NCBI GenBank assembly: GCA_964392615.1
Contig: CAYMRB010000047.1
Span: forward strand, 1-34,457
Source of the DNA: CAYMRB01 sp964392615
Lineage (GTDB): Bacteria; Planctomycetota; UBA8108
Reading direction: 5' to 3'
DNA length: 34,457 nt
This document shows, piece by piece, positions 16,988 through 25,855 of the stretch (its first letter is position 1; each line of letters begins with the position of its first letter). Made by a program: the position numbers and the translations under genes. The notes beneath the pieces are model-generated. The model did no database searches. It was not told where the DNA came from and saw only the letters and a program-made list of their open reading frames with translations.

Positions 16988-18610
16988 ATGAACCAGAAAC
17001 ACACACCGGGCAGCTCGCGCAGTTACATGCTGACGTGTGCCGTCACTGCGGCGTTGGCCGGGTTCCTGTTCGGCTTCGACACGATCGTGATTTCCGGGGC
17101 CGAGGAGAGGATCCAATCCGTCTGGATGCTCGACGGCTTCATGCACGGTCTCTGCATGAGCGCGGCCCTGTGGGGAATGGTCCTCGGGTCCATACTCGGC
17201 GGTTGGCCGACGGAGAGGTTTGGCCGGCGAAGCACACTGCTCTGGATCGGCGTCTTGTATTTCGTCTCCGCGGTGGGCTCCGGTCTGGCCCCCGACACGT
17301 ACACGTTCATGCTCGCCCGCTTCATCGGCGGGCTCGGCGTCGGTGTCGCCACGGTCTGTTCGCCTCTCTATATCTCAGAGATTTCACCGCCCAGGCTGCG
17401 CGGCCGCCTAGCGGGCATGTTCCAGTTCAACATCGTCTTCGGCATTCTCATCGCCTTCGTCTCCAACGCGTTGATCGGCAGATACGTCGACAAGGAAGTC
17501 GCCTGGCGATGGATGCTGGGCGTCGAAGCGTTCCCGGCGCTCTTGTACACGATTCTGTGTTGCCGCATTCCGGAAAGCCCACGCTGGCTGGTCGTGCACG
17601 GCGGCGACCGGAAAGCTGGCGCAGAGGTCTTCCGCAACGTCAACCCGCAAATGTCGGAGTCGGAAGTCGAGGAGCTGGTGGATACGGTCGAGGCTAGCGT
17701 CGGCGACAAGAAGACGGCCGCCAAGTTCTGGACCATGCGGCTCAGGATTCCCATCCTCCTGGCCATTCTGGTTGCGACGTTCAATCAACTATCGGGCATC
17801 AACGCCATCCTCTACTTCGCGCCGCGGCTGCTAGGACTGGCGGGTGTCGACAACACCCTGTTTGCGTCGATCAGTATCGGCGTGACAAACCTGGTGTTCA
17901 CGTTCGTCGGTCTGTGGCTCATCGACAAGCTGGGACGTCGTACGCTACTGCTCGTCGGCTCGCTGGGCTACATCGCCGCGCTGGCCGTCTGCGCTGTTTC
18001 GTTCCTGTCCTACCCCGCCTTCACTGTCGTATCGAGCGCAATCGTTGTCGAGAAGAGCGCAGAGAAAGTGCTCATACTCGATGAACCCGAGACCGTCCTG
18101 GCAGATGCTCTGAAGGAAGAGATCCGGGCAGAGTACGACGCGGCCAAGAAGTCGCTTGTAGCGTCAGCGGCACTCGAGGACTACACGGGCAAGACGGTTG
18201 ACATCTCGGAAGACGCAGACCCGAAAGCAGTCGGCGAGATCGGCACGAAGGCCAAGGAGGAGGCCGCCGCGATTCTGGGTGCGATGAAGTGGGTCGTACT
18301 TCTGTCCATCATGGCCTTCATCGCTGCACACGCGATTGGCCAGGGGGCCGTGATCTGGGTGTTCATCAGCGAGATCTTCCCGAACCGCAACCGGGCGGCC
18401 GGACAAGCCTTGGGAAGCGCTACACATTGGTTGTTTGCCGCGTCGATAACGCTTGTGTTTCCCATCGCGATCGGCGCGCTGGATGCGGGAATCATCTTCG
18501 CCTTCTTCTGCGTCATGATGTGCCTGCAACTGGTCTGGGTGATCTTCATGGTGCCGGAAACGAAGGGCGTGCCGTTGGAGGAAATGCAGAAGCGGCTCAA
18601 CGTCGAGTAG
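16988..18610 (+). CDS. MFS sugar-porter family transporter
   Basis: The protein has 540 residues, and the ATG at 16988 follows a strong AGGAGA with 5 nt spacing. It carries the sugar-porter signatures in order: GFLFGFDTIVISGA in TM1, ERFGRRS after TM2, RFIGGLGVG in TM4, PESPRWL in the central loop, NQLSGINAILYFAP in TM7, DKLGRRT after TM8 and PETKGVPLEEM at the C-terminus. Twelve membrane helices are expected in the inner membrane, with proton-coupled or facilitated sugar uptake. Residues about 350-432, between TM9 and TM10, hold an acidic, Ala/Lys/Glu-rich insert. It explains why the protein is longer than the usual 460-500 residues. It is followed after 8 bp by the GH32 gene, so fructose or a small fructan is the likely substrate (inference). 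Its codon use looks less GC-rich than its neighbours. Confidence 0.92.
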   Translation: MNQKHTPGSSRSYMLTCAVTAALAGFLFGFDTIVISGAEERIQSVWMLDGFMHGLCMSAALWGMVLGSILGGWPTERFGRRSTLLWIGVLYFVSAVGSGLAPDTYTFMLARFIGGLGVGVATVCSPLYISEISPPRLRGRLAGMFQFNIVFGILIAFVSNALIGRYVDKEVAWRWMLGVEAFPALLYTILCCRIPESPRWLVVHGGDRKAGAEVFRNVNPQMSESEVEELVDTVEASVGDKKTAAKFWTMRLRIPILLAILVATFNQLSGINAILYFAPRLLGLAGVDNTLFASISIGVTNLVFTFVGLWLIDKLGRRTLLLVGSLGYIAALAVCAVSFLSYPAFTVVSSAIVVEKSAEKVLILDEPETVLADALKEEIRAEYDAAKKSLVASAALEDYTGKTVDISEDADPKAVGEIGTKAKEEAAAILGAMKWVVLLSIMAFIAAHAIGQGAVIWVFISEIFPNRNRAAGQALGSATHWLFAASITLVFPIAIGALDAGIIFAFFCVMMCLQLVWVIFMVPETKGVPLEEMQKRLNVE

Positions 18611-18618
18611 AAAAACCG

Positions 18619-20649
18619 ATGCGTACTTCACTGACAGCAACGACCGCGCTGGCACTGTGCGGCGCGGTGGCCATCCCCCTGTCCTGTGCGATCTCCCGTG
18701 TGAGCCAGGACGTCGTTATCGACGACTTCGAGCGCGAGGCGTACGGCGACTGGGAAGTCGTCGGCGAGGCGTTCGGCGACGGGCCTGCACGCGGTGCGCT
18801 GCCGAAGCAGATGCCCGTGTCCGACTACATCGGCCAACGACTCATCAATTCGTTCACCGGCGGCGACGCGGCCACCGGAACGATGACGTCGCCCGAGTTC
18901 GTGCTGTCGCGCCGCTACGTGACGTTCCTGATCGGCGGCGGCGCCCACGCGAGGAAGACCTGCGTCGACCTCCTCGTCGACGGCGAGGTCGTGCGCACGG
19001 CGACCGGCTCCGAGTCCGAGTCCCTCGAGTGGCACTCGTGGGATGTCGGCGACCTCGCTGGCCAGGCGGCGCGGCTGCGCGTCGTCGACGCCGAATCGGG
19101 CGGCTGGGGACACATCTGCGTCGACCAGATCCAGCTCTCCGACTCGGAGCGCCGCGGCACGGGAATCGAAATCGCGGCCTACCGAGGCTCGCCGCGCTAT
19201 TACCGTGAACCATATCGGCCGCAGTTCCACTTCACGCCCGAGATCCACTGGATGAACGACCCGAACGGTCTGGTGTATTTCGGGGGTGAGTACCACCTCT
19301 TCTACCAGCACAACCCGTTCGGCAACCGCTGGGGGCACATGAGCTGGGGACACGCGGTCAGCCCGGACCTCGTCCACTGGCAGCACCTGCCGCTCGCGCT
19401 GGCGGAAGAAGACGGCGTGATGATCTTCTCGGGCTGCGCCGTCGTCGACCGCGAGAACACGAGCGGCTTCGGAACGACTGACGATCCGCCGCTCGTGGCG
19501 ATCTACACCGGCCACCGCAGCGACAACCAATCGCAGCACATCGCGTACAGCACCGATCGCGGCCGCACGTGGACGAAGTACGCGCGCAACCCGGTGATCG
19601 ACGTCGGCGAACGCGACTTCCGCGATCCGAAAGTCTTCTGGCACGAGCCGACCGAGCGCTGGGTGATGGTCGTCTCGCTCGCTGCGAAGAAGGTGCTGCA
19701 GTTCTGGGGCTCTTCCGATCTGAAATCGTGGAAACACCTCAGCGACTTCGGCCCCGCGGGCGCTCCTGACAAGCCGAACTGGGAATGCCCCGATCTCTTC
19801 GAGCTGCCGATCGAGGGCGGCCTCGGGGACACGTTCTGGGTGCTCGAGGTCGACATGGGTAGCGGGTCCGTCGCGGGAGGTTCCGGCGGCGAGTATTTCG
19901 TCGGCATGTTCGACGGTACACGCTTCGTCAACGACGGCCCTCCGGAGCGCGTCGCGTGGGTCGACTACGGCCGCGATTTCTACGCCCCTGTGTCGTTCTC
20001 GGATATCCCGGCGGCGGACGGACGACGCATCTGGATCGGTTGGCTGAACAACTGGCAGACAAGCCTGCTGCCGACCCACCCATGGCGCAGCGCCCAGTCG
20101 ATTCCTCGCGTGCTGTCGTTGCGCGAGGTCGACGGCGAGTTGCGACTGATCCAACGTCCGGTTCGCGAGCTCGAGAAGCTCCGCGTCGAACGCCGCCGCC
20201 TCGCTGGCGTCGACGTGCGCGGCAACGACAAGACCCTCGCCGCCGCGGGCATCGAAGGCGCGCAGCTCGAGATTCGCGCCGTGCTCGAACCCGGCAACGC
20301 GAAGGAATGTGGCCTCAAGGTGCGGCAGGGCGACGACGAGGAGACCGTGATCGGATACGACGTCGCCAAGGGAACGGTCTTCGTCGACCGCACGCGTTCC
20401 GGCGATGTCGACTTCGACGCGCGCTTCGCCGGGCGGCACGAGGGCCCGCTATCGCTGACCGACGGGCGCGTCGAGCTCGTCATCTACGTCGACACCTCGA
20501 GCGTCGAGGTCTTCGCCGGAGACGGGGCCGTCGTCATCACCGATCGCATCTTCCCCTCGGAGGACAGCACGGGTCTCGCGCTTTACTCGCGCGGTGGAAC
20601 GGCGCGAGCGGTGACGATCGACGTGTGGGAGCTGAAGTCGGCCTGGTAG
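18619..20649 (+). CDS. GH32 fructan hydrolase (levanase / inulinase / invertase type) with N-terminal beta-sandwich domain
   Basis: The ATG at 18619 lies 8 bp after the MFS stop. The 676-residue product has a hydrophobic leader with SCA that may be a lipoprotein or secretion signal. Residues about 33-175 form a beta-sandwich module common at the N-terminus of levanase-like proteins (GDWEVVGEAFG, FLIGGGAHARKTC, GGWGHICVDQI) and probably bind substrate or calcium. The catalytic five-bladed propeller spans about 200-500. All three GH32 residues are present: the nucleophile in WMNDPNG (Asp214), the transition-state Asp336 in FRDPK, and the acid/base Glu389 in ECPDLFEL. A C-terminal beta-sandwich follows to the end. 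It hydrolyses beta-fructosidic bonds, releasing fructose outside the inner membrane for the adjacent porter. Exo- versus endo-action cannot be read from the sequence. Confidence 0.93.
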   Translation: MRTSLTATTALALCGAVAIPLSCAISRVSQDVVIDDFEREAYGDWEVVGEAFGDGPARGALPKQMPVSDYIGQRLINSFTGGDAATGTMTSPEFVLSRRYVTFLIGGGAHARKTCVDLLVDGEVVRTATGSESESLEWHSWDVGDLAGQAARLRVVDAESGGWGHICVDQIQLSDSERRGTGIEIAAYRGSPRYYREPYRPQFHFTPEIHWMNDPNGLVYFGGEYHLFYQHNPFGNRWGHMSWGHAVSPDLVHWQHLPLALAEEDGVMIFSGCAVVDRENTSGFGTTDDPPLVAIYTGHRSDNQSQHIAYSTDRGRTWTKYARNPVIDVGERDFRDPKVFWHEPTERWVMVVSLAAKKVLQFWGSSDLKSWKHLSDFGPAGAPDKPNWECPDLFELPIEGGLGDTFWVLEVDMGSGSVAGGSGGEYFVGMFDGTRFVNDGPPERVAWVDYGRDFYAPVSFSDIPAADGRRIWIGWLNNWQTSLLPTHPWRSAQSIPRVLSLREVDGELRLIQRPVRELEKLRVERRRLAGVDVRGNDKTLAAAGIEGAQLEIRAVLEPGNAKECGLKVRQGDDEETVIGYDVAKGTVFVDRTRSGDVDFDARFAGRHEGPLSLTDGRVELVIYVDTSSVEVFAGDGAVVITDRIFPSEDSTGLALYSRGGTARAVTIDVWELKSAW

Positions 20650-20731
20650 GCTCTTCTCTTTCGTCCGCCTAACGGACTGCTAACGACACATCAGGAACAG
20701 CGCGCAATCCAACCCGTCGTCCGGCCGAAAG

Positions 20732-20796
20732 CCCCCCCCCCCCCCCCCCCCCCGCGCAGGCGCCCCCCCCCCCCACCAAAGCGAACNNNNNNNNNN
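20732..20796. other. Poly-C tracts and a 10-N assembly gap
   Basis: There are 22 consecutive C (20732-20753), then 12 C (20763-20774), then 10 N (20787-20796). This is a scaffold join. The homopolymers are typical of low-quality read ends and the sequence from about 20725 to 20796 should not be trusted. The gap falls in the 3' end of the minus-strand dockerin gene. Confidence 0.93.
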
Positions 20797-22759
20797 CGCC
20801 GCACGCCGCGAACGGCGGCTCTGGCGCCGCCCCGCCGATGAAGAGGTACGTGAGCCCGACGACCGCGTCCGTCAGCTCGAGCGTGCCGTTGTCGTCGAGG
20901 TCCGCGCTCTTCTCGCACGTCGGCCTGCGACCTCCCGCGAAGAGGTAGTTCAAGAGGAAGATCGGATCGCCGAGGTCGAACGTCTCGTCGGGGTTGATCC
21001 AGCCGCGCCGCATCGACACGATCTCCTCGAGGAACTCGTCCGCCCCGATGTCGACGCGCTCGCCGACGCGGCGCGGCTGCCCGTCGATGTCGACAGCCTC
21101 GACACCCGGCACGCGTGACGGATCGCCTGCGCCCACGCACGGCGAGTCCGCCGTGAGGTGGTAGTCGCCGTCGCCGCGGAAGAGCGGATCCGCGTTGAAG
21201 CTTTCATCGCCCCGCAGCATGCCGCTCCAGCGCTCGATCAGACACGAATCGAAGCGGCCGTTCCGGAGCTCAGACCACACCTGAGCCGTCTCGTCGGATC
21301 CACCCGCGTCGCGGTTGTTCCAGAAGAGCGAGCTCGTGACGACAGTGCCCGGCGAGAGATTGCAGAGGCCCCCACCATCCTCGGCGGCGACGTTGTCGAC
21401 GAACGTGCAGTTGACGATCTGCGCGTCGCCACCACCACCGATGTACACCGCGCCGCCGTCGTGGATCGCGCCCGGCACCGTCTCGTTCTCGATGAATACG
21501 CAGTCGATGAGCAGCGGGCTGCTGTCGTGTATGCGAATCGCACCGCCGTACGCCGATCGGTTGTGGACGAACACGCAGTTGCGCACCTCGACATCGCTGT
21601 TCGCGCCGAGCATGTCGATCGCGCCGCCCTGGCTTCCGTTGTCCCCTCCGGTCACCGTGAAGCCCTCGAGCAACGTCGTCGACGGCAGCCCGACTGCACG
21701 CACGACGCGCAGGCTGTTCTCCTCGCGCCCGTCGAAGCCGGGGCCATCGTTGCCGTCGAGGTCACCGCTGAGGATCGTCTCGTACGCGCGGATCTGTCGC
21801 TCGTCCGGATCGTCGCCACGCACGCCGGCGTACCCGCCTCGCAACGCGACTCCCGCGACCAGCTGGAACGGCGTGTTCCAGTTCCCGCCGGGTGGCTGAG
21901 GCCGATAGACCCCCTGGGCGACGCGCACCTCCTGCACATCGTCGTACTCCGCTGCGAAGCGCAAGGCGTCCTGCAGGTCGGTGAAGGCGTCCTCCCAGGT
22001 ACTGCCGCTCTCCTCACCGTCGGCGGCGCGATCGACGTAGATCAGGTCGTTTCGATCGTCGTCGATCTCGGTGACGACGACGCGCGCGGTAACGAATCCA
22101 TCGGCGCGGATCTCGATGGTCGCCCGGCCGTCGGCGAAGTCCGCATCCTCCGCTGCTGCGACGACGACCCGCTGGAACCGGTCGTAGTTGGACTCGTCGA
22201 AGCGCAACGTCGCTCCGGAGACGATCTCCACGTCCCGGTCTCCGTCGAGGACAGCCGCCGTCACCTCCACGTCGCCGAGGGGCGCGAGAAGCGCGACGCC
22301 GAAGTTCGCGGACCGCCCTTCGCGCACGGTCAACTCGTTCGCATCGAGAACGAAGCGTTGGTCGCTGACCACGAACTCCCCGATGATCTCGAATTCCTCC
22401 TCGTCGCACCCCGGATGGCCGAGTAGCCGCGCGTGCACTCGGTAGAGGCCCGGCTCGAGGGCGCCGATCATCTGGTGCTGCTCCCACGGTGAGATGACGT
22501 CCAGGCAGATCGCGCCGGGAGGGTGTCCCCACGACACATCGAACAGGATGTCGTTCCCGTCGACAACCGCCATGGAAGACCGCGGCGTGCAGCTGTCCGG
22601 CCAGTCGCCGGAAAGCGTTAGCGCCACCCGGTCACTCGAAGTCGGAGCGGCCGGCGCCACGCGAGGGGCTTCCCTCGGCGGCCAGAACCAGCAGGCGTGC
22701 ACAGTCGACGTCGAAAGAGCCACGAGCGAGCAGACGGCGAAGACGCGGGAGAGGGGCAT
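20797..22759 (-). CDS. Secreted parallel beta-helix / dockerin protein, 3' end lost in gap
   Basis: The ATG at 22759 is preceded by a perfect GGAGG (on the top strand CCTCC at 22768-22772) at 8 nt. A signal peptide ends near VHA. Residues about 140-232 match a Calx-beta-like domain (ELTVREGRSANF, VVVAAAEDADFADG). Residues about 238-575 are a right-handed beta-helix of the polymorphic-outer-membrane type, starting IYVDRAADGEESGSTWEDAF and continuing with rungs such as VEVRNCVFVHN and AQIVNCTFVDN. Residues about 583-650 hold two dockerin-like repeats (NPDETFDLGDPIFLL and DDNGTLELTDAVVGL). The coding sequence reaches the N gap at FAACG, so the stop is not visible. The open frame beyond the gap passes through poly-C and is not credible. 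It is probably a cell-surface or adhesive protein with no enzymatic motif. Confidence 0.82.
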
Positions 22760-22892
22760 CGTTCTCGCCTCCGAGGCCGAAGGAGTCAGGACTCGTTAAC
22801 GCAACCATCCGTCGATGGTCGGGTGGAATCGGCCGACGTCAAGCGATTCCCGCGTCGTGTCCACCGGCGAGTCAGACGCCGCCTGCGGACGG

Positions 22893-23801
22893 CTACGCGG
22901 TGAAGATCCGCGTGAGCTCGTCCGGCAGCTCCGGCACCGCGCCATCCTGCGAGCACACCCAGGCCCCGACGCAAGCGGCGTGATCGACGACGCGATCCGG
23001 CGGGAGCCCCTTCAAGAGCCCCATCGTCATCGTCGCCGTGAAGGAATCGCCCGCGCCGACGGTATCGCGGACCTCCGCCGGGTGGCCGCCGTGATCGCAA
23101 AACTCGCCATCCGCCCACATCAGGGCGCCGTCGGCGCCGCGCGTCAGCGCCACGGCGCGCAGGTCGAAGCGCGCGGCGAACTGCTCGATGCGCTGCCGCT
23201 GGTCGCCGGTCACCTCGAGCATCGAAGCGACGACGTCGAGCTCGTCGTCCGCGAGCTTGAAGACGTTCGCGATGCGAAGCGACGCCTCGATGACTTCCTT
23301 CGAGTACGCGTCCTGCCGCAAGTTGACGTCGAAGACCTTCAACGCGTCATCCGGCACCGCTGCGAGCACCTCGCGCATCGACTGGCGCGAGACCGGACTG
23401 CGCTGCGCGAGCGAGCCAAAACACACCGCGTCGGCTCCGGCGACGTACTGGCGCGCGTCGGGCGTCGACGCGATGAAGTCCCAGGCGACGTCCGTGTGGA
23501 TCACGTAGCTCGGTTTGCCGTGCGCGTCGAGCGTCACCGACACGGTGCCCGTCGCGTGATCCGCATCGCGCGTCAAGAGGCACGTCTCGACGTCGCGGGC
23601 CTGCAGCACGGCGAGAATCTCGTCGCCGAGCTCATCGGCACCGATCCGCGACAGGACCGCGGCCTCGGCGCCGAGCGCTCGGGCGTGCATCGCGAAGTTC
23701 GCCGGCGCTCCCCCGAGCACCCTCCCCTGCGGCAGGAGATCCCACAGAATCTCCCCGATCCCGACGACGCGCGGTCGCCGCGATCCGTCGTTCGTCGACA
23801 T
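22893..23801 (-). CDS. PfkB-family carbohydrate kinase, probable fructokinase
   Basis: The product is about 302 residues, the normal size for the family. The ATG at 23801 has AGGAG 9 nt upstream. A GTG one codon earlier (23804) is equally possible. The N-terminus VVGIGEILWDLLP and the GGAPANFAMHARALG motif are typical of fructokinases, where the GGAPxN loop binds the sugar. The family signature DTVGAGDSF holds the catalytic base at about Asp252, and LRQDAY matches the conserved NLR(x)2-(Y/W) region. It would phosphorylate fructose to fructose-6-phosphate with ATP in the cytoplasm, completing the pathway begun by the GH32 enzyme and MFS porter on the other strand. It starts 18 bp after the stop of the minus-strand toroid gene, so those two may share a transcript. 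Confidence 0.9.
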   Translation of the reverse strand: MSTNDGSRRPRVVGIGEILWDLLPQGRVLGGAPANFAMHARALGAEAAVLSRIGADELGDEILAVLQARDVETCLLTRDADHATGTVSVTLDAHGKPSYVIHTDVAWDFIASTPDARQYVAGADAVCFGSLAQRSPVSRQSMREVLAAVPDDALKVFDVNLRQDAYSKEVIEASLRIANVFKLADDELDVVASMLEVTGDQRQRIEQFAARFDLRAVALTRGADGALMWADGEFCDHGGHPAEVRDTVGAGDSFTATMTMGLLKGLPPDRVVDHAACVGAWVCSQDGAVPELPDELTRIFTA

Positions 23802-23819
23802 CACATCGCTCTCCTCACC

Positions 23820-25739
23820 TCACCGTCGCTTCGACTGCTGCCTTCGGACCCACTCGCGTACCGCCTCTGCCTGCTCGCGGCGCTTGGTTGCGGGGCCCGA
23901 CGGAGAGAACGGCGGTGGCGCGTCGATCCAGAAGCCACCGAGCGTGCGGTAGGCGAGCTCTCGCGTCTTCGCTCCGTCGGAGTCGAGCTCCTCGAGCAGC
24001 ACGGGAATCGCCTCTCGCACCTTCAGACGCAGGAGTGCCCACGCTGCCTTCTTCTTCAGCACGAGGCTGTCCATCGGGTCCTGGTAGTACCGCAGCGCGC
24101 GCTCGGCATCCTTCTTACGCGAGCTCGAATCCGACTTCTTGCCGCCCTCGACCGCCGCGGCGAGCCGCGTCCACCGCCCATGCCATTTCTCGTACAGCTT
24201 CGGGTCCTCGTACTCCACGCCGGTGATGTCCTCGAGCACGCCAGAGAGGACCTTCACGACCGACTTGCTCTTCACCGAGTTGCGAGCACGGAAGATCGGC
24301 GGTATGAGCTCGCCGCGCCACTCCTCCGGATACGCCTTGATGATGTCCTCGAACAGCCGCAACAGCTTCGACGACGGACGCTTCTGTAACACCTCGAGAA
24401 CCGACGGATAGTGCAGGCTCGTGCCGAACTCCGGCACGTAGACCCAGGTGCGATCGCGCTTGTTGTTTGCGGACTTCCCGCTCAGGACGATCCGGCTGCC
24501 GGCGCCGCGCGTCAGGAGCGACGTAGCTCGCTTCAGGATCAGCAGGGCGAATGCCGTCGCGACGCGATCGTTTTCGCCGTGCTTGCCGGTGCCCTTCCAG
24601 CGGCCGTCCTTCTGCTGCGACTTGACGAGGTGGCTGGAGAGATCGGCGTACCATTCGTGCGATCCGAAGCTCTTGACGTCGCCGAGGTCCGCGACCTTCT
24701 CGAGGCTGTACATGCCGTAGAAGCTCTCTTGCGGATTCCAGCTGTTCATCACCCAGCCGTAGCCGTCGCGGATCGACTTGGTCAGCGCTTTGCCTTCGTC
24801 GCCCGGCAGACGACCGAGATTCTCGTTGGCGAGGATCAGCGATGACAGACCCGCGCAGGTCATGTTCCAGGTCGCGCCGCCCTTGTTCGTGTAGTCCCAG
24901 CCGCGGCAGAACACCTCGACGGTCTCGTCGCCGACGACCGGTTCCGGGCGAGGACGGACGACCGTGCGACCCCGACCGCCGGACTTGCCGCCGGATTTGC
25001 CACGGGACTTGCCATCCGACCTGCCGACGAGCTCGATCTCCTCGTCGCGCCGCCCGCGCTCTTCGGGCGGCAGGAGCTTGACGCGCTGATCGGTCTTCGG
25101 GCCTTTCTTCTGCTGACCGCCCACGAAGTGCTGGCGGATGCCCTCCCAGACCGAGCGCGGGATCGGCACACCGCGCTTTGCGCCGATGCCGAGCGCGAGC
25201 ACCGCGAACTGCGTGTTCGAGTTATCGAAGTCCGGCTGCGCGAAGTAGCGCCACGATCCTTGTGTGTTCTGCGACTTCACGAGACTTCGGATCGCAGGCG
25301 TCAGGTACCGGCGGAACGTCCCACCGACGCTCCGGTTGTCGCGTCCCTTCGCGAGGGCGCGCCTCGGATTCGACAGCATGGCGTCGAACTCGAGTTGGCC
25401 GATCCCCGCGTCGAGCGCGAAGACGTAGCACGCAACCGAGTACGTGTGCGTGCTTCCTTTCAGACGCTTGTGAAGCGTCTTGTATGCGTCGTTGATCACC
25501 GGGTGGCGCAGGGGCACGCCGGCGACGACGAGCGCGTATGTCTCGAGAGCGAGCTGTCCGTACTTGTGGTGGCCGATCTGCGTGCGGTTCACCTCCTTGA
25601 GGAGGAAGTCGCTGCCGCGATCGATCGCGCGCGAGATCGCCTCGCGATCGGCGGCGCGGGCCGAATCCGGAGCCAGGGCGAACAGCAGAGCGGCGCAGGC
25701 GAGGAACGTGCCAGCGCGCTGGAGGGGCGTGCATCCCAT
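23820..25739 (-). CDS. Secreted alpha/alpha-toroid (prenyltransferase/squalene-cyclase-like) protein with C-terminal HEAT-like repeats
   Basis: I start it at the ATG at 25739 (639 residues), with AAAGGA upstream and an immediate signal peptide (LACAALLFALAPDSARA). An ATG at 25781 is possible. A still longer frame would read through the hexanucleotide array as SESESE and is unlikely. Residues about 30-210 and 275-415 are two halves of an alpha/alpha barrel like those of squalene/hopene cyclases and prenyltransferases. Repeat motifs include QNTQGSWRYF, NTQFAVLAL, GGATWNMTCAGL and QKDGRWKG. The cyclase DXDD acid motif was not seen, so terpene cyclase activity is doubtful. Residues about 239-267 are a Lys/Gly/Arg-rich linker. 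Residues about 520-600 look like HEAT repeats (KKAAWALLRLKVREAIPVLL). Proteins of this plan are frequent in planctomycetes and their role is unknown. Confidence 0.8.
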   Translation of the reverse strand: MGCTPLQRAGTFLACAALLFALAPDSARAADREAISRAIDRGSDFLLKEVNRTQIGHHKYGQLALETYALVVAGVPLRHPVINDAYKTLHKRLKGSTHTYSVACYVFALDAGIGQLEFDAMLSNPRRALAKGRDNRSVGGTFRRYLTPAIRSLVKSQNTQGSWRYFAQPDFDNSNTQFAVLALGIGAKRGVPIPRSVWEGIRQHFVGGQQKKGPKTDQRVKLLPPEERGRRDEEIELVGRSDGKSRGKSGGKSGGRGRTVVRPRPEPVVGDETVEVFCRGWDYTNKGGATWNMTCAGLSSLILANENLGRLPGDEGKALTKSIRDGYGWVMNSWNPQESFYGMYSLEKVADLGDVKSFGSHEWYADLSSHLVKSQQKDGRWKGTGKHGENDRVATAFALLILKRATSLLTRGAGSRIVLSGKSANNKRDRTWVYVPEFGTSLHYPSVLEVLQKRPSSKLLRLFEDIIKAYPEEWRGELIPPIFRARNSVKSKSVVKVLSGVLEDITGVEYEDPKLYEKWHGRWTRLAAAVEGGKKSDSSSRKKDAERALRYYQDPMDSLVLKKKAAWALLRLKVREAIPVLLEELDSDGAKTRELAYRTLGGFWIDAPPPFSPSGPATKRREQAEAVREWVRRQQSKRR

Positions 25740-25827
25740 CGGGCGTGGTCCTTTGGGTTCGGGTGCGTTGACGCTGTTCATGGTACGCCCGCCGTCGGCA
25801 TCGGAGCAAGCAGCGGGTCGAGCGGGG

Positions 25828-25854
25828 GACTCCGACTCCGACTCCGACTCCGAC
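25828..25854 (+). repeat. Hexanucleotide array (GACTCC)n, copy C
   Basis: Four and a half perfect GACTCC units, the most homogeneous of the arrays. It lies about 90 bp upstream of the minus-strand toroid gene and immediately beside the left end of the CGCCAAGG inverted-repeat element. Confidence 0.88.
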
Positions 25855-25855
25855 A

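Noticed and set aside
20663..20677. Hairpin GTCCG / CGGAC after the GH32 stop as a terminator
   Set aside because: The stem is only 5 bp and no T-tract follows, so it is not convincing as an intrinsic terminator.
20669..20786. Apparent C-terminal extension of the dockerin protein beyond the N gap
   Set aside because: It is a poly-glycine reading of poly-C tracts across ambiguous bases.
23820..25739. Calling the toroid protein a squalene-hopene cyclase
   Set aside because: The DXDD acid motif and the usual QW repeats were not found, and the HEAT-like tail and export signal do not fit a cyclase.
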